Assembly: GCF_016025525.2 (NCBI RefSeq)
Contig: NZ_JACSGR010000007.1
Location: forward strand, 176,679 to 240,678
Length of the DNA: 64,000 nucleotides
Origin: Eikenella glucosivorans
Lineage (GTDB): Bacteria; Pseudomonadota; Gammaproteobacteria; Burkholderiales; Neisseriaceae
Direction: 5' to 3'
The position numbers were made by a program, and so were the translations under genes. The notes below the pieces were generated by a model. The model saw only the letters and a program-made list of their open reading frames with translations, did not search any database and was not told where the DNA came from. Of the stretch, positions 53,799 through 61,789 are shown in pieces; position 1 is the first letter of the stretch, and each line of letters opens with the position of its first letter.

Positions 53799-54662
53799 TT
53801 ATTCAGGCAAATCCACATTCAGCTGCCGCATCAGCCGGGCGAAGGTTTCCGGGCTGTCAAAATGCAACACCACCTTGCCGCGCTTGCCGTTGCCGGTTTG
53901 CACTTCCGCTCGCACGCCCAGCTTTTCCGTGAGCACTTCGTTCAGGTGCAGGATATCGGGGCTGACGGTTTTCGGCTTTTTCTCTTGCTGCGCCTGTTGC
54001 GCCAGCTGGCTGCGCCGCTCCACTTCGCGCACCGACCAGCCGTTTTTCACGGCCTTTTGCGCCAGCGCCAGCTGCTCCATCACCGGCAGCGGCAGCAGCG
54101 CGCGCGCGTGCCCCATTTCCAGCTGGCGCAGAAACAGCATTTCCTGCACCGGCTCGGGCAGAGCCAACAGGCGCAGGCTGTTCGACACCGCACTACGGCT
54201 GCGCCCCACGGCTTTGGCCACGGTTTCGTGCGTGAGGCCGAACTCGTCCACCAGCCGCCGCAAGCCCTGCGCCTCTTCAATCGGATTGAGGTTTTCGCGC
54301 TGGATGTTTTCAATCAAGCCCATGGCCAGCGCGGCTTCGTCGCCGATGCTTTTGATCACCACGGGGATTTCGGCCAAACCGGCCAGCTGGCTGGCGCGCC
54401 AGCGGCGTTCGCCGGCGATCAGCTCGTATTGCGAGAGGCCGTGTTCGCGCACAATCACAGGCTGGATCACACCCTGCGCCTTAATCGAATCGGCCAGCTC
54501 CTGCAGGCTGTCATCGTCCATCTGCGAGCGCGGCTGATAGCGGCCGGGCTTGATGTCGCGCACCAGCACGCTGGTGAGCCGGTCGCCGCTGCTGTCGCCG
54601 ATGGCGCCGGCCAGCAGCGAATCCAAGCCCCGACCGCCGAGGCCGCTTTTGGGTTTTGCCAT
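53799..54662 (-). CDS. parB: chromosome partitioning protein ParB
   Basis: 287 residues: IKPGRYQPRSQMDDDSLQELADSIKAQGVIQPV and the CTP/parS-box GERRWRAS, then ENIQRENLNPIEEAQGLRRL and a helix-turn-helix (LTHETVAKAVGRSRSAVSNSLRLLAL). It binds parS near the origin and spreads as a CTP clamp. parA, its usual upstream partner, is not adjacent. No parS match (TGTTTCACGTGAAACA) was noticed in the window. Confidence 0.95.
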   Translation of the reverse strand: MAKPKSGLGGRGLDSLLAGAIGDSSGDRLTSVLVRDIKPGRYQPRSQMDDDSLQELADSIKAQGVIQPVIVREHGLSQYELIAGERRWRASQLAGLAEIPVVIKSIGDEAALAMGLIENIQRENLNPIEEAQGLRRLVDEFGLTHETVAKAVGRSRSAVSNSLRLLALPEPVQEMLFLRQLEMGHARALLPLPVMEQLALAQKAVKNGWSVREVERRSQLAQQAQQEKKPKTVSPDILHLNEVLTEKLGVRAEVQTGNGKRGKVVLHFDSPETFARLMRQLNVDLPE

Positions 54663-54987
54663 ATTGTTGTTCCCTGGTTCATTTATTTTTCAGGTAGCCT
54701 CAGCAAGGAAGGCTACCTGAAAATCATTGGGCTACCTGAAAATGTTGCACTCAAATGCGGTTTCAGCCAGCCGGTATTTTCAGGTAGCCTTTACGGCTTG
54801 AAAGGCTGCCTGAAAGTGTGAACTTCAATGAAGTTAAAACGTGTAACGAGGGTTTCCGCGAAGCCAAAATGCAAGCCTACCGCGCTTAAACCCTGTTTGG
54901 CACGGCCGAAGCAGCGTTTCCATTGAAGCTGTATGCCGCATCCGAAACCGCGCCTATTCTAGCACAGCGCCGCGCCGGCCCACGCCG
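54663..54987. other. 325-base gap with DUS cluster and DUS-linked repeat
   Basis: No gene. DUS or near-DUS words at about 54690, 54712, 54729, 54778 and 54803. The last (54803-54814) is the one-base variant AGGCTGCCTGAA and is followed by GTGTGAACTTCAATGAAG..., the dispersed repeat, ending CGCGAAGCCAAAATGC. Confidence 0.65.
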
Positions 54988-55710
54988 CTAAAAATCACCC
55001 CACAGCGCCTGCATCGCCGCCAGCGCCGCCAGCGCCGCCGTTTCCGTGCGCAACACGCGCGCGCCCAGCCGCACCGGCTGGAAACCGTGCGAACGCGCCA
55101 GCGCTTCCTCCTTCGCCGTCAAACCGCCTTCCGGCCCAATCAGCAGCACTGCATTTTGCACTTTCGGCAGGCTGCGCAGCGGCACACCATCGTGCGGGCT
55201 CAGCAGCAAGCGCGCGCCCGCTTCCGCCGGCAAAGCAGCCAGCGCCTGTGCCAAATCGGCAATCGGCGCCACTTGCGGCACTTGGTTGCGCCCGCATTGT
55301 TCGCAGGCCGAGATAGCGATATCCTGCCAGCGCCGCACCTTCTTCTCCGCCCGCTCACCTTGCAGCCGCACGTTCGAGCGCGCGGCAACCACCGGTACAA
55401 TCCGCCCCACGCCCAACTCCGTGCTCTTCTGCACGGCAAAATCCATTTTTTCCGAAGCCGACACCGCCTGCAGCAATGTAACCGCGAGCGGCGATTCACG
55501 CGATTCCGTGAGCAGCTTGTCCACCCGCGCCAGCGCCTGCCTGCGCCCAATTTCCAGCAACACTGCCTGCGCCGCGCCGCCACGCCCGTCGAACAACACC
55601 AAGGGCGCGCCCGCCTGCAACCGCAGCACCTGGATATGCCGGCAGACATTTTCAGGTAGCCTCAGCACCCCGCCCTCGGCAAAAGTTTGCGCAACATAAA
55701 AACGCGGCAT
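54988..55710 (-). CDS. rsmE: 16S rRNA m3U1498 methyltransferase
   Basis: 240 residues: the N-terminal PUA-like domain (MPRFYVAQTF...LRLPENVCRHIQVLRL), then the SPOUT domain with IGPEGGLTAKEEALA and VRLGARVLRTETAALAALAAMQ forming the trefoil knot. Methylates U1498 in the decoding region. A DUS is read in frame as LRLPENV. Confidence 0.94.
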   Translation of the reverse strand: MPRFYVAQTFAEGGVLRLPENVCRHIQVLRLQAGAPLVLFDGRGGAAQAVLLEIGRRQALARVDKLLTESRESPLAVTLLQAVSASEKMDFAVQKSTELGVGRIVPVVAARSNVRLQGERAEKKVRRWQDIAISACEQCGRNQVPQVAPIADLAQALAALPAEAGARLLLSPHDGVPLRSLPKVQNAVLLIGPEGGLTAKEEALARSHGFQPVRLGARVLRTETAALAALAAMQALWGDF

Positions 55711-55784
55711 TTGTTGTTTACCCCGAAAAATGGTTAATATCCCGTTTCTATTTCTATCAGAAAACCCATTGGGAAGGAAAGATT

Positions 55785-56576
55785 TTGCTAACCCGTTTGA
55801 CGGAACTGGTGCGCGAAGTGGCGCAAACCGCTGTGATGCCGCGCTTTCTCAACGCCGCCGTCAGCACCAAAAGCGACGGCAGCCGCCTCACCGAGGCCGA
55901 CCTGCACGCCCAAGCCCTGTTTGCCGAATGCCTGCCGCAGCTCATCGCCTGCCCGATGCTGGGCGAAGAAATGGGCGCCGACGAACAGCTCGCCATGTGG
56001 CGGCGGCATGCCCAAAGCGGGCTGTGGGTGGTCGACCCCATCGACGGCACCAACAACTTCATCAACGGCCTGCCGCACTTCGCCCTCTCCGTGGCCTATG
56101 TCCGGCACGGCCGCAGCCGGCTGGGCGCGGTGTTCCACCCCATGATGCGGGAAATGTTTGCCGCCGAACACGGGCGCGGCGCCAGCCTCAACGGCCGGGC
56201 CCTGCCGCTGCACCACACGCCCAAACGGCTAAACGAAGCCATCGCCGGCGTGGAAGTGAAATACCTGCGCTCCGGCAAACTCGCCAGCCGCATGCAAACC
56301 CTCCACCCCTTCGGCTCCCAGCGCAGCATGGGCTCCAGCACGCTCGACTGGTGCTACCTCGCCGCCGGCCGCTACGACCTCTATCTGCACGGCGGACAAA
56401 AACTGTGGGACTACGCCGCCGGCGCCCTGATCTACGAAGAAGCCGGCGGCCGACTCGCCACGCTCGAAGGCGACGGTTTCTGGAGCGGCGAGCACGTGTT
56501 CAAACGCTCCGTGATCGCCGGCTTGCAGCCCGACCTGTTCGAGCGCTGGCTAGCTTGGATCCGCGCCAACCAATAG
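55785..56576 (+). CDS. inositol monophosphatase-family protein (SuhB/CysQ type)
   Basis: 263 residues with the metal motifs GEEMG (about 60-64), WVVDPIDGTNNFINGLPHFA (about 85-104) and WDYAAGALIYEEAGG. The start is a TTG at 55785-55787, chosen because GGAAGG lies seven bases upstream and there is no suitable ATG. The family includes inositol, fructose-1,6-bis- and PAP phosphatases; which one cannot be told. Divergent from rsmE. Confidence 0.85.
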   Translation: MLTRLTELVREVAQTAVMPRFLNAAVSTKSDGSRLTEADLHAQALFAECLPQLIACPMLGEEMGADEQLAMWRRHAQSGLWVVDPIDGTNNFINGLPHFALSVAYVRHGRSRLGAVFHPMMREMFAAEHGRGASLNGRALPLHHTPKRLNEAIAGVEVKYLRSGKLASRMQTLHPFGSQRSMGSSTLDWCYLAAGRYDLYLHGGQKLWDYAAGALIYEEAGGRLATLEGDGFWSGEHVFKRSVIAGLQPDLFERWLAWIRANQ

Positions 56577-56580
56577 GAAA

Positions 56581-56633
56581 AGGCTACCTGAAAACGGTGT
56601 CTTGCAAAACAAGGCTGGGTTTTCAGGTAGCCT
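56581..56633. terminator. DUS hairpin between convergent genes
   Basis: AGGCTACCTGAA (56581-56592) faces TTCAGGTAGCCT (56622-56633), between the IMPase gene and the leftward membrane protein gene; likely bidirectional terminator. Confidence 0.65.
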
Positions 56634-56640
56634 TTATCCC

Positions 56641-57219
56641 TTATTTATTGCCCGGCGGCACCGTATTCATCATCTCCTGCCAGCGCATCATCAGCTGCTC
56701 CATCTGCGCCGTATCCACCACGCCCAACGTCACAAACAGCGTCCACAACAGCCCCGCCACCACAAACAGCACGCAAAAACTCAGCGCATAACCCAACAAC
56801 ACCTGCCACACCCGCGCCCCGCACAGACGCGCAAAGCCGATTATCGTGGCCACCGTGCCCCACATCGACCACATATCGCCCAACAGCGCCAAGCGCGGCA
56901 CATACACCAGCAGCAGCAACGGCACCACCAACACTTCCGACACCAGCACATAGCCCCACAGCCACACCCGCCGGCCCGACACCGCGCCCATCAGCTTATC
57001 CATCACCGTGCTGAACACCGGCCACTTCACCAGCTGCAGGCAAAACATCAGCGCCATGATGCCGTGCTGCCCGCTCAACAGCGGCGCCATCATCGCCGTG
57101 TTCACCGCCGCCGCCACCAGCAGCGCGCCCAACATATCGTGCAGCGGATACACATATTCATCGGCGGGGCGGAATTGCAGCCGCATCAGGTTGGCGGCAT
57201 CGGAAATCAGTCGGTACAT
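56641..57219 (-). CDS. integral membrane protein of unknown function (YIP1-like)
   Basis: 192 residues with five likely membrane segments, starting MYRLISDAANLMRLQFRPADEYVYPL. The frame continues 14 codons further, but a -10 TATAAT (57251-57256) overlaps that stretch, so 57219 is preferred. Layout (short soluble N-terminus, five helices) resembles YIP1-type proteins, but the match is weak. Function unknown. Confidence 0.7.
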   Translation of the reverse strand: MYRLISDAANLMRLQFRPADEYVYPLHDMLGALLVAAAVNTAMMAPLLSGQHGIMALMFCLQLVKWPVFSTVMDKLMGAVSGRRVWLWGYVLVSEVLVVPLLLLVYVPRLALLGDMWSMWGTVATIIGFARLCGARVWQVLLGYALSFCVLFVVAGLLWTLFVTLGVVDTAQMEQLMMRWQEMMNTVPPGNK

Positions 57220-57412
57220 GGCAAAGCGCTTCGGCGGAACAAAAGGCCGCATTATAGCCAAAGCCCCGTTTTCTTCCTACGGCGCGGGCGGCCGGAGGCT
57301 ACCTGAAATTTTTCATCCGCCCGAAACTCCACATGCCGGATAAACCAAACATATTGCGCTTCCCGAATTTCGCAAACAGCCCGCCAACCCTGATAACAAT
57401 CCGCGGCAACTT

Positions 57413-57441
57413 TTCAGGTAGCCTGAAAGAGGCTACCTGAA
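57413..57441. repeat. inverted DUS pair upstream of murJ
   Basis: TTCAGGTAGCCT (57413-57424) and AGGCTACCTGAA (57430-57441) five bases apart, in the divergent gap before murJ. Confidence 0.7.
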
Positions 57442-57511
57442 AACCAAACATTCCCCCCGCCCGGCCCTTGCGGTAAACTGGCGCCCGTTTTATCCACAGG
57501 TATGCAAAAGA

Positions 57512-59050
57512 ATGAACCTTCTCGGAGCCCTGGCCAGAATCGGCAGCATGACCATGCTCTCACGCGTGCTCGGCTTTGTGCGCGACGCGGTATTGGCGCG
57601 GATTTTCGGCGCGGGCATCGCCATGGACGCCTTCGTGGTGGCCTTCCGCCTGCCCAACCTGCTGCGCCGCATTTTTGCCGAAGGCGCATTTTCGCAGGCT
57701 TTCGTGCCGATTTTGGCGGAATTCAAGCAAAAAAAATCGCCGGAAGAAACGCAGCAATTTGTGCAGCATGTGGCCGGGATGCTGATGTTTGCATTGCTCA
57801 TCGTAACCGCCATCGGCGTGCTGGCGGCGCCGGCGGTGATTTGGGCCACGGCCAGCGGCTGGGGCGGCAAGCCGGAGAAATTTGCGCTGGCTTCGCAGCT
57901 TTTGCGGATTATTTTCCCGTATATCCTGCTGATTTCGCTTTCCTCCCTGGTGGGCAGCATTTTAAACACTTATGGCCGCTTTTCCGTGCCGGCCTTCACG
58001 CCGGTGCTGTTGAATGTGTCGCTGATCGGCTTTGCACTCTTGGGGGCGCGGTATTTCGAGCAGCCGGTGATGGCGCTGGGCTGGGGCGTGTTTTGCGGCG
58101 GGGTGCTGCAGTTGGTGTTCCAGCTGCCGTGGCTGTTTAGGCTGGGCTTTTTGAAAATGCCGAAGCTGCATTTCGGCGACCCGGCGGTAAACCGCGTGAT
58201 CAGGCAGATGGCGCCGGCGATTTTGGGCACTTCTGTGGCGCAGGTGTCCTTGGTGATCAACACCAATATCGCGTCCTACCTGCAAAGCGGCAGCGTGTCG
58301 TGGATGTATTTTGCCGACCGGCTGATGGAGCTGCCCACGGGTGTGTTGGGCGTGGCGCTGGGCACGATCCTGCTGCCCGGCCTCTCCAAACACGCGGCCA
58401 CGGGCGACCGGCGCGAATTTTCGGCGCTGTTGGATTGGGGCCTGCGCCTGTGCCTGCTGCTCACGGCGCCGGCGGCGGTGGGCATGGCGGTGCTGGCCTT
58501 CCCGCTGGTGGCCACGCTGTTTATGTACAATAAAATCGGCGTAAACGATGCGCTGATGACGCAGCAGGCGCTGATTGCCTATTCGGTGGGGCTCTTGGGG
58601 TTGATTCTGATTAAGGTGCTGGCGCCGGGCTTTTATGCGCAGAAAAACATCAAAACGCCGGTGAAAGTGGCGATTGTTACATTGGTGTGCACGCAGCTGA
58701 TGAATTTGATGTTTGTGTGGAAGCTGCACCATGCGGGGCTGGCGCTCTCCATCAGCCTGGGGGCGTGCATCAATGCGGCGTTTCTTTATATGCTGCTGCG
58801 GGTGAAGGAGATGTATCAGCCCAAGGCGGGCTGGCGCGCGTTTCTGCTGAAGCTGGCGGTGGCGCTGGCGGTGATGGCCGGCGGGCTGCTGGCGGCGCAG
58901 CATTATGCGACGCTGGAATGGGTGCAGGTGGGCGGGCTGCGGCGCACGGTGCAGCTGTTTGCGCTGATCGGCTTTGGCATGGTGCTGTATTTTGCCACGC
59001 TGGGGCTGCTGGGCTTCCGGCCGCGCCATTTCAAGCGGCGGGAGGCGTAG
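57512..59050 (+). CDS. murJ: lipid II flippase MurJ (MviN)
   Basis: 512 residues, about 14 membrane segments. MNLLGALARIGSMTMLSRVLGFVRDAVLARIFGAG (parts) and AFRLPNLLRRIFAEGAFSQAFVP are the MurJ N-terminal signature; the Arg/Asp of LGFVRD line the cavity that moves lipid II across the membrane. Start ATG at 57512; it stands alone with DUS on both sides. Confidence 0.95.
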   Translation: MNLLGALARIGSMTMLSRVLGFVRDAVLARIFGAGIAMDAFVVAFRLPNLLRRIFAEGAFSQAFVPILAEFKQKKSPEETQQFVQHVAGMLMFALLIVTAIGVLAAPAVIWATASGWGGKPEKFALASQLLRIIFPYILLISLSSLVGSILNTYGRFSVPAFTPVLLNVSLIGFALLGARYFEQPVMALGWGVFCGGVLQLVFQLPWLFRLGFLKMPKLHFGDPAVNRVIRQMAPAILGTSVAQVSLVINTNIASYLQSGSVSWMYFADRLMELPTGVLGVALGTILLPGLSKHAATGDRREFSALLDWGLRLCLLLTAPAAVGMAVLAFPLVATLFMYNKIGVNDALMTQQALIAYSVGLLGLILIKVLAPGFYAQKNIKTPVKVAIVTLVCTQLMNLMFVWKLHHAGLALSISLGACINAAFLYMLLRVKEMYQPKAGWRAFLLKLAVALAVMAGGLLAAQHYATLEWVQVGGLRRTVQLFALIGFGMVLYFATLGLLGFRPRHFKRREA

Positions 59051-59123
59051 CATGATTTTGGTTTTGCGGGAACAATGCCTCGCTGCGCCGATACATCGTT
59101 TTGATGCAATCCGCTTCACTTAT

Positions 59124-59165
59124 TTTCAGGTAGCCTTCCCCGCCGCTTGAGGCTACCTGAAAATA
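59124..59165. repeat. inverted DUS pair after murJ
   Basis: TTCAGGTAGCCT followed about 16 bases later by AGGCTACCTGAA, 75 bases past the murJ stop; possible part of its terminator. Confidence 0.55.
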
Positions 59166-59194
59166 ACAGCATCACCGCTTCCGCCACACAAAAC

Positions 59195-59231
59195 AATCCG
59201 CCGGCAAGCTCGTGTCGCTTGCCGGCGGATT
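59195..59231 (-). terminator. terminator of the small membrane protein gene
   Basis: AATCCGCCGGCAAG (59195-59208) pairs perfectly with CTTGCCGGCGGATT (59218-59231): 14-base stem, nine-base loop. Leftward it is followed by GTTTTGTG. May also stop transcripts from murJ. Confidence 0.8.
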
Positions 59232-59247
59232 TGATCGCTTGAAACGC

Positions 59248-59466
59248 TTAATCGTCTTCATCCTCTGCCAAGTCGGGATGCTCAGCCTGGTTGCGGCCCA
59301 TCAGCCACAGCACGCCGCCCACCACGATGAGCGCAATCTTGATGCCCCAGGCCACGCCATCGCCCCAGTTGTAAATCCAAAACAAGGCTTTCGGCACATA
59401 GTTGAAAAGGTCCAGAAAAATCGCCAAAACGCCCAACACCGCCAAGGTGCTGCCAAAGTTTTGCAT
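59248..59466 (-). CDS. small inner-membrane protein, unknown function
   Basis: 72 residues, two membrane segments (LAVLGVLAIFLDLFNYV and WGIKIALIVVGGVLWLMG) and an acidic end (HPDLAEDEDD). It has an own terminator and lies divergent to luxS. Similar small proteins occur in Neisseria genomes without a known role. Confidence 0.72.
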   Translation of the reverse strand: MQNFGSTLAVLGVLAIFLDLFNYVPKALFWIYNWGDGVAWGIKIALIVVGGVLWLMGRNQAEHPDLAEDEDD

Positions 59467-59524
59467 AGTCGTCTCTTTTTTATTGGTTAAGAAGGGAGCC
59501 GGATTTTACACAAAACATGCATTT

Positions 59525-59553
59525 TTTCAAGCACGCCGCGAAAATGATATGAT
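59525..59553 (+). promoter_or_regulatory. sigma-70 promoter of luxS
   Basis: -35 TTTCAA (59525-59530), 17-base spacer, -10 TATGAT (59548-59553). Predicted start near 59560, 30 bases before the luxS ATG. Confidence 0.65.
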
Positions 59554-59589
59554 AGCGCCCTCGCAATCCCAACCCGCAAAGGAAACCCC

Positions 59590-60099
59590 ATGCCCCTGCT
59601 CGACAGCTTCACCGTAGACCACACCAAAATGCACGCCCCCGCCGTGCGCGTGGCCAAAAACATGCGCACCCCAAAAGGCGACGACATCACCGTGTTCGAC
59701 CTGCGCTTCTGCGTGCCCAACCAAGAAATCCTGCCCGAAAAAGGCATCCACACCCTCGAACACCTGTTTGCCGGCTTCATGCGCGATCATCTCAACGGCG
59801 CAAACGTGGAAATCATCGACATCTCCCCCATGGGCTGCCGCACCGGCTTCTACATGAGCGTAATCGGCACCCCCAGCGAAGAAGCCGTGGCCGCCGCCTG
59901 GCAGGCCGCCATGCAAGACATCCTCCAAGTGCAAAACCAAAGCCAAATCCCCGAGCTGAACGAATACCAATGCGGCACCTACCGCATGCACTCCCTGCAA
60001 GAAGCCCAAGACATCGCCCGCCACATCCTCTCCCGCAAAATCGGCATCAACAAAAACGCCGAGCTTGCCCTGAGCGAAGACATCCTCGGCAAACTGTAA
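59590..60099 (+). CDS. luxS: S-ribosylhomocysteine lyase
   Basis: 169 residues. Splits S-ribosylhomocysteine to homocysteine and DPD, the precursor of AI-2. Metal ligands His54 and His58 in IHTLEH and Cys128 in YQCGTYRMHS, plus catalytic Cys83 in MGCRTGFY, are present. LuxS/AI-2 has been studied in Eikenella corrodens. AAAGGAAA is the ribosome site. Confidence 0.98.
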   Translation: MPLLDSFTVDHTKMHAPAVRVAKNMRTPKGDDITVFDLRFCVPNQEILPEKGIHTLEHLFAGFMRDHLNGANVEIIDISPMGCRTGFYMSVIGTPSEEAVAAAWQAAMQDILQVQNQSQIPELNEYQCGTYRMHSLQEAQDIARHILSRKIGINKNAELALSEDILGKL

Positions 60100-60116
60100 A
60101 CACCGCGTGCATTAAA

Positions 60117-60150
60117 GAGGCTACCTGAAAACCATTTTTCAGGTAGCCTC
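60117..60150 (+). terminator. DUS hairpin after luxS
   Basis: AGGCTACCTGAA (60118-60129) and its complement (60138-60149) with the same CCAT loop as at 6616; 15-base stem including flanking G/C. Confidence 0.7.
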
Positions 60151-60193
60151 CATCGCCCTAGCCAGACAACCAAAACATTTGAAACAAAGCATC

Positions 60194-60409
60194 ATGCAAA
60201 CCTTCTCCCTCAACGGCCACGAACACATCGCCCTGTGCGACCTGCTCAAACTCAGCGGCCTCGCCAGCAGCGGCGGCCAGGCCAAAGCCTGGATCGCCGA
60301 AGGCCGCATCCGCCGCAACGGCACGCCCGAAACCCGCAAAACCGCCAAAATCCGCGCCGGCGAAATCATCGAGCTGGACGATGGCAGCACGATTGAAGTG
60401 CAGGAATAA
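60194..60409 (+). CDS. S4-domain RNA-binding protein (YbcJ-like)
   Basis: 71 residues consisting of one S4 domain: LCDLLKLSGLASSGGQAKAWIAEGRIRRNG then TRKTAKIRAGEII. Matches small YbcJ-type RNA-binding proteins, perhaps involved in ribosome or RNA maintenance. An in-frame TTG at 60179 precedes the ATG at 60194; the ATG is preferred. Last chromosomal gene before the prophage. Confidence 0.82.
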   Translation: MQTFSLNGHEHIALCDLLKLSGLASSGGQAKAWIAEGRIRRNGTPETRKTAKIRAGEIIELDDGSTIEVQE

Positions 60410-60485
60410 AACCGCCGGATACCGCAGCAAATAAAAAGATAGCTTATTGCGTGTCAATAATCCTTTACGTTTCTTTACCGTATAG

Positions 60486-60532
60486 CCAAGCTGCCCCACA
60501 TTGACAAATCAACGTGGGCAGCTTGGTTTTTT
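60486..60532 (+). terminator. intrinsic terminator at the prophage edge
   Basis: CCAAGCTGCCC... and ...GGGCAGCTTGG (60486-60526) form a long stem of about 17 pairs with one bulge, followed by TTTTTT. Serves the S4-domain gene and shields it from the recombinase gene that ends at 60539. Confidence 0.88.
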
Positions 60533-60538
60533 ATGGTT

Positions 60539-61504
60539 CTATTGTGTGCTATTCCTTGCCTGATACCGCTCCGGCTCGAAGTCCTGCCCAGTCTTTATCA
60601 GATGGAAGGCAATCACAGCCAATTTTCGCATCAAAGCCACAATGATGACTTTCGGCGGTTTCTTTTTCTCTTTAAGCCGTTCAATAAATGCCGGAAAGGC
60701 TTTGTCCCGATAGGCGACCATGGCGGGCATAAACAGGGCGGCGCGCAAATCGTTTTGGCCGAACTTGGATATCCGGCTAGGCTTATTCAGGCTGCTGCCA
60801 GATTGCCGATGCCTGGGATCTAGGCCTAGATAGGCCACCAGTTCGGAAGCTTTGTTAAAGCGGCCATGTTGCAGCAAGGTAAACAGGACGGCCGCGGAAG
60901 TGAGGCCGATGCCCGGAATGGTTTGCAGCCGTTTGATTTTGTCCGCATGCTCTTCATCCTGTTTCAATAGCTGTTTGATTTGCTGGTTTACCATTTTAAT
61001 CTGCTCGTTCAAATGGCTGATGCTTTGATTCAGGTAGCCTTGTAGGTAGTCCGGTGCGGTTTGCCGTTTGGTTTCCTCTCCCGCCCGCTGCCGTTTCAGG
61101 CGTATCAGGTAGCGGTTCAAATCGCGCAACTGCTGCTGTGCTTCGGTCAATGGCTTCCATGGCTCCGGTTGTACCATTTGGCTGTATTGCGCTATCAGCT
61201 TGGCATCCTGTTTGTCGGTTTTGGAGCGTTTGAATACTGCCATCCCGAACGATTTTATCCAGTAGGGATTAACTACCGAAACCGTATAAAGGCGGCTGAA
61301 ATAGTCTGCCGCCTGTTCGTAGTAAATGCCGGTGTATTCCATGCAGATATGCAGGTTGTTTTCCGCATCGTGCGCCTGTAGCCATTTGCGCAATCTGGCA
61401 TAGCCTACCTGATGGTTGTCAATGATGATTTCCGCCGTTTTACCGTCGTCCAGCAGCAGGCAGCAATCCAATTTGTGCTTCGATACGTCTATTCCGAGGT
61501 GCAT
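60539..61504 (-). CDS. IS110-family (Piv-like) transposase/recombinase
   Basis: 321 residues from MHLGIDVSKHKLDCCLL. The N-terminal RuvC-like DEDD domain shows Asp6, Glu in CMEYTGIYYE, and the pair in KTDKQDAKLIA. The C-terminal Transposase_20 part has LQTIPGIGLTSAAVLF and SGSSLNKPSRISKFGQNDLR with the conserved Ser. IS110 enzymes move DNA with a guide RNA from their non-coding ends; Piv-type members are linked to Nf filamentous prophages in Neisseria. An upstream frame extension to 61606 is judged non-coding. Confidence 0.92.
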   Translation of the reverse strand: MHLGIDVSKHKLDCCLLLDDGKTAEIIIDNHQVGYARLRKWLQAHDAENNLHICMEYTGIYYEQAADYFSRLYTVSVVNPYWIKSFGMAVFKRSKTDKQDAKLIAQYSQMVQPEPWKPLTEAQQQLRDLNRYLIRLKRQRAGEETKRQTAPDYLQGYLNQSISHLNEQIKMVNQQIKQLLKQDEEHADKIKRLQTIPGIGLTSAAVLFTLLQHGRFNKASELVAYLGLDPRHRQSGSSLNKPSRISKFGQNDLRAALFMPAMVAYRDKAFPAFIERLKEKKKPPKVIIVALMRKLAVIAFHLIKTGQDFEPERYQARNSTQ

Positions 61505-61789
61505 AAATTTAACCTTATCAATGCGGATTCGGCTGTGCCGTTCCAAGATAGCTTCCAAATTCAGGTAAAAAAAGAATCCGTGTCCCCATCTTTTTACCGA
61601 CTTCAAGAGTCAGGCTACACCTTTCGGGCTCACGGATTCTGTGATTCGGTCATGACTCCGAATCATTTAAAAAAAGTACGCAATAACGATGCCAATTGTC
61701 TGACTATCAAAGAAACGGTGCTGGAAACGAAACGGCGTAGGACGAAGTTTTTCCAGTAATGGCGCGGCATATTTATTCCTTCCCTTACT
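61505..61789. other. non-coding flank of the IS110 gene, possible guide RNA region
   Basis: 285 bases with strong inverted repeats: AGAATCCGTG (61573-61582) with CACGGATTCT (61631-61640), and GATTCGG (61643-61649) with CCGAATC (61658-61664). Apart from a possible 35-codon frame it has no gene. In the IS110 group the bridge RNA is encoded upstream of the recombinase, i.e. here. Confidence 0.5.
61663..61770 (-). CDS. possible small protein after zot
   Basis: A 35-residue frame (MPRHYWKNFVLRRFVSSTVS...) starting 19 bases after the zot stop with GGGAAGGAATAAAT before the ATG, a good ribosome site. Basic and hydrophobic, so it could be a small phage membrane protein. No family recognised; it may be chance. 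Confidence 0.3.
   Translation of the reverse strand: MPRHYWKNFVLRRFVSSTVSLIVRQLASLLRTFFK

Noticed and set aside
55730..56791. 353-codon + strand frame overlapping the IMPase gene
   Set aside because: Arg/Pro-rich out-of-frame reading of the IMPase-family gene.
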